A stretch of 64,000 nucleotides of DNA from NCBI GenBank assembly GCA_034189325.1, contig JAXHUM010000119.1, forward strand, positions 1 to 64,000, in the 5' to 3' direction. This DNA is from JAXHUM01 sp034189325. Its GTDB lineage: Bacteria > Desulfobacterota > DSM-4660 > Desulfatiglandales > Desulfatiglandaceae. Under the pieces are notes generated by a model. It saw only the letters and a program-made list of their open reading frames with translations. It had not been told where the DNA came from and did not search any database. Numbering within the stretch: position 1 is the first letter of the stretch; each line of letters starts with the position of its first letter. The position numbers and the translations under genes were made by a program. Of this stretch, positions 50,637-59,733 are shown one piece after another.

Positions 50637-50682
50637 TGGGGCGAATAAATTTTGAAAACAGTTTTATTCCGCCCCACTTTTC
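50637..50682 (+). terminator. Rho-independent terminator after the DsrMK-like pair
   Basis: TGGGGCG-AATAAA pairs with TTTATT-CCGCCCCA, followed by CTTTT. It stands about 40 bases after the stop at 50595. Confidence 0.8.
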
Positions 50683-50892
50683 CTTGCATTTTTCATATTT
50701 TGCGACTATCAATAGGCAATTCGCTGAGAGAGTCCTATTACGCAAAGTCTTTGCCGACCCGCTAAAATTCTCGACCGGAGACCATGCTACCCAGGGCCTT
50801 TGCCGAAAGAGATCGATTTGAGATGGTCTGTGCGGCAGGTTTTGCGAAAAAGGTCTTCTGGAGAGTCAACCCATTTTCAGAAAGGAGCAACT

Positions 50893-52269
50893 ATGGAGGC
50901 AAGAAAAATCCTTCTACCCGAATCGGAGATTCCACGTCAATGGTACAATATCCAAGCGGATATGCCGACTCCTCTTGAACCTCCCCTTCACCCCGGCACC
51001 GGACAGCCTGCCGGTCCTGAAGATCTGGCACCTATTTTTCCCATGCCCCTGATAGAACAGGAAGTGAGCCAGGAAAGGTTTATCGACATACCCGACGAGG
51101 TCATGGAAAAATATCTGATCTGGCGGCCTACACCCCTATACAGGGCTCGTTCCCTTGAAAAATATCTCGATACGCCCGCTAGAATCTATTTCAAAAATGA
51201 AGGTGTCAGTCCAGCTGGTAGCCATAAGCCCAATACGGCGGTGGCCCAGGCCTATTACAATAAGATCTCAGGGACAAAGCGGATTGTGACGGAAACGGGC
51301 GCTGGTCAGTGGGGAAGTGCCTTGGCCATGGCCTGCTGCCTCTTCGGCCTTGAGTGCAAGGTCTATATGGTGAAAGTTAGTTACCAACAAAAACCTTACC
51401 GTCGCCTTATGATGGAAACATGGGGGGCAAACTGCAGCGCAAGTCCCAGCACTGAGACGGAATCCGGCAGGTCTATTCTGGAGCAGAATCCGGATTCTCC
51501 AGGAAGCCTCGGGATCGCCATAAGCGAAGCTGTGGAGGCCGCGGTTACCGGTGAGAACAGCAAGTATTCCTTGGGCAGTGTCCTGAACCACGTCATGCTC
51601 CATCAGACCGTCAACGGTCTTGAGTGCCAGAAGCAGTTGGCTGTTGCCGGTGACTACCCCGATGTGATCATCGGATGTGCCGGGGGAGGCAGCAACTTCG
51701 CCGGGAACTGTCTGCCCTTTGTCCGTGATAAAATAAACGGCAAGGAGATCGATATTATCGCTGTCGAACCGACTTCCTGCCCGACAATGACACGTGGCCC
51801 CTTTGCCTATGACTTTGGAGACACGGTCCAGAAAACGCCTCTTTTGCCTATGCACACCCTGGGACACAATTTTATGCCCGAGCCGATTCACGCAGGCGGA
51901 TTACGATACCATGGGATGTCCCCCATTGTCAGCCAGTTGGTACTTGACAACCTGGTCAGGCCGGTGGCCGTCAATCAACTGGAGACCTTTGAGGCAGGGA
52001 TCACCTTTGCCAGGACCGAAGGCTTTATAAGCGCTCCTGAGACCGACCATGCCATTGCCGTGGCTATCCAGGAGGCAGTTAAGGCGAAAGAGGAGGGCAA
52101 GGAAAAGGTTATCCTGTTCAACTGGAGCGGTCACGGTCTTGTGGATATGGCGGCCTACGAGGCTTATCTCACAGGAAAGCTCACCGACCATGCCCTGGGA
52201 CAAGAAGCGATCGAGAGGGCACTAAAAGATATCGAGCCTTTTCCTAAGCCGCGTCAATATAAAGGGTAG
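50893..52269 (+). CDS. trpB2: Tryptophan synthase beta-like protein, TrpB2 type
   Basis: A 458-aa PLP enzyme. The PLP lysine is in [17 protein letters not shown], the family mark [12 protein letters not shown] is present, and the phosphate loop is [11 protein letters not shown]. The extended N-terminal part ([20 protein letters not shown]) is the TrpB2 signature and is absent from TrpB1. TrpB2 makes tryptophan from indole and serine and often works without TrpA; no trpA or other trp gene is near. The start at 50893 has AAAGGAGCAACT; the frame is open for 31 codons upstream without a ribosome-binding site. A terminator follows. Confidence 0.93.
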   Translation: MEARKILLPESEIPRQWYNIQADMPTPLEPPLHPGTGQPAGPEDLAPIFPMPLIEQEVSQERFIDIPDEVMEKYLIWRPTPLYRARSLEKYLDTPARIYFKNEGVSPAGSHKPNTAVAQAYYNKISGTKRIVTETGAGQWGSALAMACCLFGLECKVYMVKVSYQQKPYRRLMMETWGANCSASPSTETESGRSILEQNPDSPGSLGIAISEAVEAAVTGENSKYSLGSVLNHVMLHQTVNGLECQKQLAVAGDYPDVIIGCAGGGSNFAGNCLPFVRDKINGKEIDIIAVEPTSCPTMTRGPFAYDFGDTVQKTPLLPMHTLGHNFMPEPIHAGGLRYHGMSPIVSQLVLDNLVRPVAVNQLETFEAGITFARTEGFISAPETDHAIAVAIQEAVKAKEEGKEKVILFNWSGHGLVDMAAYEAYLTGKLTDHALGQEAIERALKDIEPFPKPRQYKG

Positions 52270-52312
52270 CGGGATCCGACCCCCGTTACATTTGAACTCA
52301 TGTGGATATTTG

Positions 52313-52355
52313 CGCTCCCGGAGGCAATTCAGTTCTTCGGGAGCCTCCTTTTCGA
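52313..52355 (+). terminator. Terminator after trpB2
   Basis: GCTCCCG (52313-52319) pairs with CGGGAGC (52338-52344), followed by CTCCTTTTC. It lies between trpB2 and the next small gene. Confidence 0.7.
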
Positions 52356-52363
52356 TAGATCTC

Positions 52364-52648
52364 ATGGATAAAGAGAGTACCCCTCCAGCCGACGATTTTA
52401 CCATACGATGCCCCAGACTCGGCCATCAGATCACCTTTTCTTACTGTAGATCGGAGACCCTCGGCCTTCCCTGCTCCAAAATCCTCGATTGCTGGTTTGA
52501 ACACTTCCAGGTGGAAGACTGGCTGAGAAAAGACATGTCGACGGAGGATTGGGAAAAGACATTTCAGAGGGACCCAAAGCCCAAAATAACCTCTTTGCTG
52601 GAACTGATTGAACAGGCAAAAAAAAGGGGGGAAGAGAAGGATCGATAG
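52364..52648 (+). CDS. Small Cys-rich protein of unknown function
   Basis: A 94-aa protein. Cysteines are at about residues 16, 28, 37 and 43 in CPRLGHQITFSYCRS, then LPCSKILDCWFEHF, a spacing that could bind one metal or cluster. The C-terminal half is helical and charged. The ATG at 52364 has no strong ribosome-binding site; an open frame from 52292 runs through the terminator and was not used. I believe similar proteins occur in other Desulfobacterota but know no function. It converges with the acyl-CoA dehydrogenase gene. Confidence 0.6.
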   Translation: MDKESTPPADDFTIRCPRLGHQITFSYCRSETLGLPCSKILDCWFEHFQVEDWLRKDMSTEDWEKTFQRDPKPKITSLLELIEQAKKRGEEKDR

Positions 52649-52680
52649 GCTGGGATAGAGACTCACGAGGGGAAGGGTTT

Positions 52681-53826
52681 TTATCTGCCGATCACATGAT
52701 TCGCAATGACCTGTCTCTGAATCTCTGAAGTCCCCTCATATATCGTGAAAACCCTTGCATCTCTATAATATCTCTCCACAGGAAATTCCTTGATATACCC
52801 ATACCCGCCATGTATCTGGATCGCCTTGTAGGCCACCTTGTTGGCCATTTCCGAGGCAAAGACCTTGGCCATGGAGGCGGCCTTGGTGAAGTTCTCTCCT
52901 CTATCCTTCATGGCGGCGGCATTAAAAGTGAGGAGCCTTGCAGCCTCAATCTGAGTGGCCATATCGGCGATCATCCATCGAATCCCCTGAAAATTGGAGA
53001 TTGCCCTGTTGAACTGGACCCGCTCTTTGGCGTAACTGACAGAGGCATCCAGGCAGGCCTGGCCCAGCCCCACAGACTGGGACGCGATGCCTATTCTTCC
53101 TCCATCCAACGAGGCCATCGAGATAATGAATCCATCACCCTCATTCCCCAGGAGGTTATCTTTTGGTATGCGGCAATCCTCGAAGATGAGTTCGGTTGTA
53201 TCAGAGGCACGTAGACCCATTTTCTCCTCTTTTTTCCCCACATAGAACCCGGGGGTCCCCTTTTCCACGACAAACGCGCTAATCCCTCGATGCTGCTTTT
53301 TCTTGTCTGTGTAGGCGGTAACTACGGTCACATGGGAGTTCTTGCCTGTGGAAATGAATGTCTTGGTTCCATTGATCACATAGCTGTCTCCATCCCTCAC
53401 CGCCTTTGTTTTCTGCCCCGCTGGATCCGAACCCGCGCCCGCTTCCGTCAGGGCGAAGGACCCGATTTTTTCACCTGTGGCCATGACCTTTAGATAAGTC
53501 TCTTTGAGATAGTCCGACCCAAAAGAGTAAATGGAACCGCAAACGACCGAATTGTGCACCGACATGACCACGGCCGTGGAAGCGCACGCATAAGCGACTT
53601 CCTGTAATGCCACCGAGTAGCTGACCGTATCGGCGCCGGAGCCATTGTACTCGACAGGGACATTCATCCCCATCAGGCCCAGTTCCCCCATCTTCCTGAG
53701 GTTGTCAGCGGGAAATTCCTCGGTCCTGTCTCTCTCCGCCGCGGTTGGCAAGAGAGTCTCCCTTGCAAACTCTCTCACCATCGTTTGAATCATTTTTTGC
53801 TCTTCTGTCAATGGGTAAGCCATCAT
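52681..53826 (-). CDS. Acyl-CoA dehydrogenase
   Basis: A 381-aa FAD enzyme that introduces the 2,3-double bond in acyl-CoA. Signature segments are FALTEAGAGSDPAGQKTKAV, EKMGLRASDTTELIFEDCRI, SQSVGLGQACLDASVSYAKE and IHGGYGYIKEFPVERYYRDA. The catalytic base is the Glu in FTIYEGTSEIQRQV near residue 364, the position used by short-chain enzymes. ATG 53826 has AAGGACTGA. It is the last gene of the methylmalonyl-CoA mutase run (57577-52681), so a branched or short substrate leading into that pathway is plausible. Another member is at 57766. Confidence 0.93.
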   Translation of the reverse strand: MMAYPLTEEQKMIQTMVREFARETLLPTAAERDRTEEFPADNLRKMGELGLMGMNVPVEYNGSGADTVSYSVALQEVAYACASTAVVMSVHNSVVCGSIYSFGSDYLKETYLKVMATGEKIGSFALTEAGAGSDPAGQKTKAVRDGDSYVINGTKTFISTGKNSHVTVVTAYTDKKKQHRGISAFVVEKGTPGFYVGKKEEKMGLRASDTTELIFEDCRIPKDNLLGNEGDGFIISMASLDGGRIGIASQSVGLGQACLDASVSYAKERVQFNRAISNFQGIRWMIADMATQIEAARLLTFNAAAMKDRGENFTKAASMAKVFASEMANKVAYKAIQIHGGYGYIKEFPVERYYRDARVFTIYEGTSEIQRQVIANHVIGR

Positions 53827-53856
53827 TCAGTCCTTACAGGGAAAACAGAAAAGAAA

Positions 53857-54393
53857 TTACGGTGTATAAAGCACGACCAGAATCTCTGCCTTTTCCTTGC
53901 CGATATTTCGTAGTTTGTGCACAATAGAGGAGTTGAAATGGAGACACTGGCCGGGAGAGAGGACATTCTTGTTTTCCCCCACCATCACTTCGATCTTTCC
54001 CCTAATCATATAATGGAATTCCTCACCAAGATGCTGATAACTCACGCCTTCATGGACCGTTCCAGGATCTATAAACACTTTGAAGGCCTTAAGATGCTTG
54101 TGCCTTGCCTCAGGTGTCAGGGTCTCATAGGTGTAGGCCTCTGTTCTCTTCTGATAGGCCTCGTCTGTGGATTCTTGTCCATCTCTTAAGAGGATACTCG
54201 AATCTACTTCGAGGGCCCTTGAAAGCTGGAGGAGAACGGAGACAGGAGGAGTTGATTCTCCCTTTTCCACGCTGGAAATGTATTTCTGGGCAAGGCCTGT
54301 TTCATTGGCCAGGTTCTTGAGGGTCAGGCCCTTCTCCTTCCTCAGCTTCATGAGCCTTTTGCCGATTGACGGCACCTTTTTTCGAGCTATCAT
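53857..54393 (-). CDS. Xre-cupin transcriptional regulator
   Basis: A 178-aa regulator with an N-terminal helix-turn-helix (RKEKGLTLKNLANETGLAQK, then YISSVEKG, about residues 18-45) and a C-terminal cupin sensor (GVSYQHLGEEFHYMIRGKIE ... LSPGQCLHFNSSIVHKLRN). The two His and Glu of HLGEEFHYMI and the later His are the usual cupin metal ligands. Such proteins sense small molecules. It is embedded between MeaB and an acyl-CoA dehydrogenase on the same strand, with gaps of 27 and 30 bases, so it probably regulates this operon. Confidence 0.9.
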   Translation of the reverse strand: MIARKKVPSIGKRLMKLRKEKGLTLKNLANETGLAQKYISSVEKGESTPPVSVLLQLSRALEVDSSILLRDGQESTDEAYQKRTEAYTYETLTPEARHKHLKAFKVFIDPGTVHEGVSYQHLGEEFHYMIRGKIEVMVGENKNVLSPGQCLHFNSSIVHKLRNIGKEKAEILVVLYTP

Positions 54394-54420
54394 GGGTCAT
54401 CCTCTCTTACGAGGTTAACA

Positions 54421-55407
54421 TCACACTAAATCAGAGGGCACAAGTCTGTCACATGCCGTATAAGGGTCCAAATCTCCCTTCAATACGGCTGCCACGGTCT
54501 CCTCAAATGCACCTGTTTGCAATATTTTTGAGAGAGCCCCTTCAACGAGCCGGGTCGTCACCATCTCTTTCAACTCTTCCCGCACCCTTCCCTCTATTCT
54601 CCTTGAGTGTGTTTCACCATATTTATCAATAAGGTGTTGTCTGTGCTTTTCTATTTCTTCAAGGAGTTCGGCCACGCCAATATCAAAGACGGCCTGGGCC
54701 TTCATGATGGGTGGTCTCCATCCGCGATCCGCATGCTTCTTATGATCCATATCGAGCATTGTCCTTAGGTCACTATAGGTCTTGTCAGCACCATCCCTGT
54801 CAGCTTTGTTGATGAGAAAAATATCACCCACCTCAAGGATTCCCGCCTTGATGGCCTGGATGTCATCACCCATCCCTGGAATGACCGTCACAATGGTTGT
54901 TTGGGCGCTCTTGACAATGTCGACTTCATCCTGGCCAACGCCTACGGTCTCAACGAGGATATAGTCCTTGCCCATGGCATCCATAACGTCAATCGCACTC
55001 CTGGTCGACTGGGTCAGGCCACCGAAATGACCTCGTGTCGCCAATGAACGGATGAACACGCCCTGGTCAAGACTGTGACGCTGCATTCTGACTCGATCAC
55101 CCAGAATGGCGCCACCGGAAAAGGGACTGGTCGGGTCGACAGCCAGCACTCCGACGGTCTTGTCTTTCTTTCTTAAATGACTCACTATCTGATCCACCAG
55201 GGTGCTTTTCCCAACACCCGGCGCCCCTGTGATGCCTATCACATAACCTTTTCCCGTTGCCGGATACAGCATCTTTAAGATATCTCTGACCTCAGGAATG
55301 CCGTCATCAATGTCTCTGATAAGCCTAGCGACAGTTCTAATATCACCGGCTTTTACGTTTTCCACGATTTTATCCATGTTTCTATCAGTCCTATCGAGGT
55401 TTGACAT
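54421..55407 (-). CDS. meaB: Methylmalonyl-CoA mutase-associated GTPase MeaB
   Basis: A 328-aa G3E-type GTPase that loads and protects adenosylcobalamin in the mutase. The Walker A motif is GAPGVGKS at residues 61-68, the switch segment is [14 protein letters not shown], and the guanine motif is [24 protein letters not shown] is a MeaB/ArgK hallmark. The length is typical. It overlaps the small mutase subunit gene by 17 bases, so expression is tightly coupled. Confidence 0.95.
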   Translation of the reverse strand: MSNLDRTDRNMDKIVENVKAGDIRTVARLIRDIDDGIPEVRDILKMLYPATGKGYVIGITGAPGVGKSTLVDQIVSHLRKKDKTVGVLAVDPTSPFSGGAILGDRVRMQRHSLDQGVFIRSLATRGHFGGLTQSTRSAIDVMDAMGKDYILVETVGVGQDEVDIVKSAQTTIVTVIPGMGDDIQAIKAGILEVGDIFLINKADRDGADKTYSDLRTMLDMDHKKHADRGWRPPIMKAQAVFDIGVAELLEEIEKHRQHLIDKYGETHSRRIEGRVREELKEMVTTRLVEGALSKILQTGAFEETVAAVLKGDLDPYTACDRLVPSDLV

Positions 55408-55795
55408 TATCCTTTACCCAATGAACAATATCGTCCAGAGACGATCCCGGCGTAAAGATTTCTCGAATACCGGCCTCTTTCAGTATCGGTATGTCTTCGT
55501 CCGGAATAATCCCTCCTCCGCAAACGATAATGTCATCGGCTCCCTTTTCCTTTAAGAGTTCAAGAGTCCTGGGAAAGAGGTATTTATGGGCCCCTGCAAG
55601 GCTGGAAAGACCTATCATGTCGACGTCTTCTTGAATGGCTGCTTCAACTATCTCCTCGGGGGTTTGGTGAAGTCCGGTATAAACGACCTCAAAACCGGCA
55701 TCGCGATAGGCACGTGCAATTATCCTGGCCCCTCGGTCATGCCCATCCAGACCCGGCTTCGCTACCATCACTCTGATTCTCCTATTATCCTTCAT
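55391..55795 (-). CDS. mcmA2: Methylmalonyl-CoA mutase, small B12-binding subunit
   Basis: A 134-aa cobalamin-binding domain protein. The D-x-H-x2-G motif that presents His to cobalt is D17-G-H19-D-R-G22 in [35 protein letters not shown] and [14 protein letters not shown], then [11 protein letters not shown], complete the flavodoxin-like fold. It forms the mutase with the large subunit at 55892. The start at 55795 has AGAGAGGTGGTG; the open frame back to 55864 lacks one. Split large and small subunits are common in Desulfobacterota and archaea. Confidence 0.95.
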   Translation of the reverse strand: MKDNRRIRVMVAKPGLDGHDRGARIIARAYRDAGFEVVYTGLHQTPEEIVEAAIQEDVDMIGLSSLAGAHKYLFPRTLELLKEKGADDIIVCGGGIIPDEDIPILKEAGIREIFTPGSSLDDIVHWVKDNVKPR

Positions 55796-55891
55796 CACCA
55801 CCTCTCTAATCTCCAGGATTACTCCAGCTTGCGGAGCAGTTGTCTCATGTAAGGTTGATCTCAAACAAAGAAAGGCGCAATCCTCTTAGCC

Positions 55892-57577
55892 CTAGTAGAT
55901 TCCAGGATCCCGATATTCACCAAAAACCTGTCTGTAGACATCACATATTTCCTGCAGGGTCGCATGGGCCTTGACAGCTCCTATAAGTGAATCCATAACA
56001 TTTCGATTTCCTGCGCAGGCGTCACCCACATCTTCGAGACAGGACTTGACCCTGTTGTTGTCACGTTCGGTTTTGATCCGATTGAGTTTCTCGAGCTGCA
56101 GCGCTTCAAGTTCGTCATCGATTTCGAGGATCTCAACAGGAATATCTTCTTCGGAAATGTATTTATTGACACCAACGACGGTCTTCTCTAGCTTTTCTAT
56201 CTGCCTCTGATAGTTGTAGGCTGCATCGGCAATCTCTTGCTGGGGATAATTCTTCTCTATTGCCGCAAGCATTCCCCCCATGTCATCGATCTTTTGAATG
56301 ATCTCAAAGGCCTCCTCCTCTAACTGGTTGGTCAGCTTTTCAACAAAGTAAGACCCCCCCAACGGATCGATGGTGTTGGCCACACCTGATTCCTCAGCGA
56401 TGATCTGCTGGGTCCTCAGGGCGATAGTCGCTGCCTCCTCCGTGGGAATGGCCAGCACTTCATCCAATGAATTGGTATGTAACGATTGGGTCCCTCCCAT
56501 GACTGCCGCAAGCCCCTGGAGGGCCGTCCGGACCACGTTGTTATAAGGTTGTTGTGCAGTCAGTGAACAGCCTGCCGTCTGGGTGTGAAACCGCAGCCAC
56601 CATGACCTGGGGTCTTTTGCCTTGAACCTTTCCTTCATGATCTTGGCCCACATCCTTCGGGCTGCTCGAAACTTGGCAACCTCTTCAAAGAAATCCAGGT
56701 GGGAGTTGAAAAAGAAGGAGAAGCGGGGAGCAAATTCATCAACATCCAGTCCCCTATCAATAGCAGCCTGGGTATAGGCAATGCCGTCTCCAATGGTAAA
56801 GGCAAGTTCCTGAACTGCTGTTGAACCTGCCTCCCTGATATGGTAGCCACTTATGCTGATCGTGTTCCACCTGGGAATTTCCCTTGTCCCGAATTCAACT
56901 GTATCCGTAATGAGACGAACCGATGGGTTTGGCGGGCACATGAAGGTCTTTTGGGCCGAGAACTCCTTGAGCATATCATTCTGGATGGTCCCTCCAATGA
57001 CGGACCTGTCGAGCCCCCTGTTTTCCGCGACGGCAATATACATGGCCCAAATAACCGAAGCCGGAGGATTAATCGTCATGGAGGTGGTGATCTGGTCTAT
57101 GGGCAGCCCTTCAAAGAGGTCCTCCATATCAACCAACGTGTCAATAGCCACCCCACATTTGCCGCACTCACCCAGTGCCTTGGGCGAACCGGTATCGTAG
57201 CCCATGAGAGTCGGCATATCAAAGGCCGTGGAGAGACCGGTCTGGCCTGCCTCCACGAGAAGATGAAACCTTTTGTTTGTGTCTTTGGCGCTTCCGAGGC
57301 CGGCAAACATGCGCATTGTCCATAGTCGTCCCCGATACATGGAGGGCTGGACACCTCGTGTGAAGGGATATTCCCCGGGAAAAGCGAGGTCTTTCATGTA
57401 GTCGGTGTCGGCAATATCCAACGGAGAATAGATCCTCTTGATTTCTCTGTCCGAGACAGTGGAAAATCGTTCAAGACGCTCAGGCTTTGATTCGAAGATC
57501 TTGTCAAGCTTCCCTTGCCATTTCGCCTGTCCTTCTTCAATGTCTCGAAAGACTTTTTCGTCAGAGCGCATAGACAT
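55892..57577 (-). CDS. mcmA1: Methylmalonyl-CoA mutase, large subunit
   Basis: A 561-aa catalytic TIM-barrel subunit that interconverts methylmalonyl-CoA and succinyl-CoA with adenosylcobalamin. YPFTRGVQPSMYRGRLWTMR, GLSTAFDMPTLMGYDTGSP, GVAIDTLVDMEDLFEGLPID, TSMTINPPA, GTIQNDMLKEF and NTISISGYHIREAG are family segments. A Tyr in SMYRGR and an Arg in NPSVRLITD stand where methylmalonyl-CoA mutases place their substrate residues; isobutyryl-type mutases differ there, so this is probably a true methylmalonyl enzyme. The B12 domain is separate. The start has GAGGTGACGT. Confidence 0.93.
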   Translation of the reverse strand: MSMRSDEKVFRDIEEGQAKWQGKLDKIFESKPERLERFSTVSDREIKRIYSPLDIADTDYMKDLAFPGEYPFTRGVQPSMYRGRLWTMRMFAGLGSAKDTNKRFHLLVEAGQTGLSTAFDMPTLMGYDTGSPKALGECGKCGVAIDTLVDMEDLFEGLPIDQITTSMTINPPASVIWAMYIAVAENRGLDRSVIGGTIQNDMLKEFSAQKTFMCPPNPSVRLITDTVEFGTREIPRWNTISISGYHIREAGSTAVQELAFTIGDGIAYTQAAIDRGLDVDEFAPRFSFFFNSHLDFFEEVAKFRAARRMWAKIMKERFKAKDPRSWWLRFHTQTAGCSLTAQQPYNNVVRTALQGLAAVMGGTQSLHTNSLDEVLAIPTEEAATIALRTQQIIAEESGVANTIDPLGGSYFVEKLTNQLEEEAFEIIQKIDDMGGMLAAIEKNYPQQEIADAAYNYQRQIEKLEKTVVGVNKYISEEDIPVEILEIDDELEALQLEKLNRIKTERDNNRVKSCLEDVGDACAGNRNVMDSLIGAVKAHATLQEICDVYRQVFGEYRDPGIY

Positions 57578-57765
57578 ACGTCACCTCGCTTATCTGAAAC
57601 CATGTATAATAGATGGAATCTGTTAGCCTTTAGCAGTCAGATTTCAGCAAAGAGGAAGGGAAAATCATTCATCAGCTAAGGGCCAACAGCCTATTTCTCC
57701 ATCCAGACGTCTTCTTAGGAATTAGCACCCGTGAGTACTCGGCGAGAGCAACAACCTACTGTCAT

Positions 57766-58914
57766 TTATCGGCCTTTGATCAGGTTGCTCGATATGACGA
57801 CTCGCATGATCTCGTTGGTGCCCTCATAAATCTGGCATATCTTTGCGTCACGCATGTGACGCTCCATGGGGTATTCCTTGCAGTAACCATATCCACCGAG
57901 AATTTGCACCCCTTCCACAGAGGCCCTCATGGTTACATCCGATGCATACATCTTGGCCATGGCAGCTTCTTTTTCATAAGGCTTTCCATGATCTTCCAGC
58001 CATGCGGCCCTGAGAGTCAGGAGTTCCGCCGCATCGAGTTCCGTGGCCATATCCGCCAGTTTCCATTGAATCGCCTGAAAAGAGGTTATAGGCTTGCCAA
58101 ACTGTTCCCGTGTCTTGGCATACTCTAAGGACTCTTCCAGCACGGCCCTGCCTATGCCGATCGCCTGGGAGGCAATGCCTATCCTGCCGCCATCAAGGGT
58201 GGTCAACATCTGCTTGAACCCGTCTCCCTGTTGCCCTAAAAGGGCGTCGGCCGGTACCTTTGCGTTTTCAAAGATCAATTCCGCAGTTCCGGAGCCCAGG
58301 ATGCCCAGTTTGTCTTCGAGCCGCCCTACTTTAAAACCTGGTGTATTGTCGAGGTCGATAACAAAGGAGCTGATACCTTTGTAGCCCTTCCCCTTATCAG
58401 TGATAGCCGCAATAACGGCATAGGACGCCACATTGCCATTGGTAATAAACTTCTTCTCTCCGTTTATAATCCATCCATCGCCTTCCTGGACGGCCATTGT
58501 ACGCACTGCCGCTGCGTCTGAACCGGCGCCTGCCTCTGTCAATCCATAGCAACCCAGAGTTTCTCCCGAAGCACATGGAGCGAGGTATTTCATTTTCTGA
58601 TCTTCCGTACCAAAGGCATAAACAGGAAAGCAGTAGAGAGAATTATTTGCCGACATGATAACGCCTGTTGACGCGCAGGCCTTGGAGATCTCGATAAGGG
58701 CCACGACATAGCTGACATAATCCATCCCCCCCCCGCCATATTGATCAGGCACGGCAATTCCAAGCAATTTCAACTCGCTCAGCTTCTTAACGATTTCTTC
58801 CGGATGGATATGTTTTTCATCGAGTTCCGCGGCCTTTGGTTTGATCTCTGTCTCTGCAAACCGTTTGGCCATATCACGGACCATCTGTTGCTCTTCTGTC
58901 AGCTGAAAATCCAT
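57766..58914 (-). CDS. Acyl-CoA dehydrogenase, short-chain type
   Basis: A 382-aa acyl-CoA dehydrogenase. YGLTEAGAGSDAAAVRTMAV, DKLGILGSGTAELIFENAKV, SQAIGIGRAVLEESLEYAKT and LGGYGYCKEYPMERHMRDAK match the family. The catalytic Glu is in CQIYEGTNEIMRVV near residue 365. It begins one base after the enoyl-CoA hydratase stop, as the third gene of the thiolase-crotonase-dehydrogenase operon (61020-57766). Electrons would go to an ETF that is not encoded here. Confidence 0.95.
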   Translation of the reverse strand: MDFQLTEEQQMVRDMAKRFAETEIKPKAAELDEKHIHPEEIVKKLSELKLLGIAVPDQYGGGGMDYVSYVVALIEISKACASTGVIMSANNSLYCFPVYAFGTEDQKMKYLAPCASGETLGCYGLTEAGAGSDAAAVRTMAVQEGDGWIINGEKKFITNGNVASYAVIAAITDKGKGYKGISSFVIDLDNTPGFKVGRLEDKLGILGSGTAELIFENAKVPADALLGQQGDGFKQMLTTLDGGRIGIASQAIGIGRAVLEESLEYAKTREQFGKPITSFQAIQWKLADMATELDAAELLTLRAAWLEDHGKPYEKEAAMAKMYASDVTMRASVEGVQILGGYGYCKEYPMERHMRDAKICQIYEGTNEIMRVVISSNLIKGR

Positions 58915-58915
58915 T

Positions 58916-59707
58916 TTAGTCTAATTCTCCTTTAAATTCGGGTTTCCTTTTTTCGAGAAACGCAGCGGTTCCCTCTTTCATATCAGGGCTGGAGGCGCAA
59001 GCCATAAAGGCCTCTGCTTCATAGTAACAACCCGAGCGAAGATCAAGGTTGACTCCCCGATCCACAGATCGCTTGGCCGCTCTCATGGATACTTTCCCCT
59101 TTGACGCCATAATGCCGGCAGTCTTCATTGTTTCTTCCCAGAGTTTTTCAGGCGGAAAGACCTTGTTTACAAGGCCGATATCCTTTGCTTCATCAGCACT
59201 GATCATCCCACCGGTCATGCACATCTCTTTTGCAAGGGCCTTTCCCACGAGACGGGGGAGCCGCTGGGTCCCTCCAAAGCCCGGAATAAGGCCGAGGTTA
59301 ATCTCCGGCAGGCCGAACTTGGCATTGCTGGAGGCATAAATAAAATCACAAGCCATGGCTATTTCGCAGCCGCCTCCCAGGGCAAACCCGTTAACAGAGG
59401 CGATAACCGGTATGGGCAACATTTCAAAGCGGAAGAAAAGCTCCTGTCCTTCCCGTGAAAACGTGCGGCTCTGAAGAGGATCGAGCTTTGTCAGATGAGC
59501 GATATCGGCTCCCGCCACAAAGGCCTTTTCACCCTCCCCCGTAAGTACCAGAACCCTTACGGACTTGTCCGCCTCGATCTTGTCCAGAGCATCAGCAACC
59601 TCACTAAGGACTGCTTGATTGATGGCGTTCAAGGCCTTCGGCCTGTTGAACTTGATAACAGCCACATCCCCATCTCTTTCAAAAATGATATTTTCATAAG
59701 CCATCAT
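58916..59707 (-). CDS. Enoyl-CoA hydratase (crotonase family)
   Basis: A 263-aa crotonase that hydrates 2-enoyl-CoA. The oxyanion-hole segments are GEKAFVAGADIAHL and GFALGGGCEIAMACDFIYAS, the catalytic Glu pair lies in the GGGCE and LPEINLGLIPGFGGTQRLPR segments, and KRKPEFKG-like EKRKPEFKGEL is the usual end. ATG 59707 has GAAGGAGACA; a longer open frame to 59737 would overlap the thiolase stop. It is the middle gene of the beta-oxidation operon. A 3-hydroxyacyl-CoA dehydrogenase, the next enzyme, is missing from the operon. Confidence 0.95.
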   Translation of the reverse strand: MMAYENIIFERDGDVAVIKFNRPKALNAINQAVLSEVADALDKIEADKSVRVLVLTGEGEKAFVAGADIAHLTKLDPLQSRTFSREGQELFFRFEMLPIPVIASVNGFALGGGCEIAMACDFIYASSNAKFGLPEINLGLIPGFGGTQRLPRLVGKALAKEMCMTGGMISADEAKDIGLVNKVFPPEKLWEETMKTAGIMASKGKVSMRAAKRSVDRGVNLDLRSGCYYEAEAFMACASSPDMKEGTAAFLEKRKPEFKGELD

Positions 59708-59733
59708 TGTCTCCTTCACATCTATTTTTAAAT

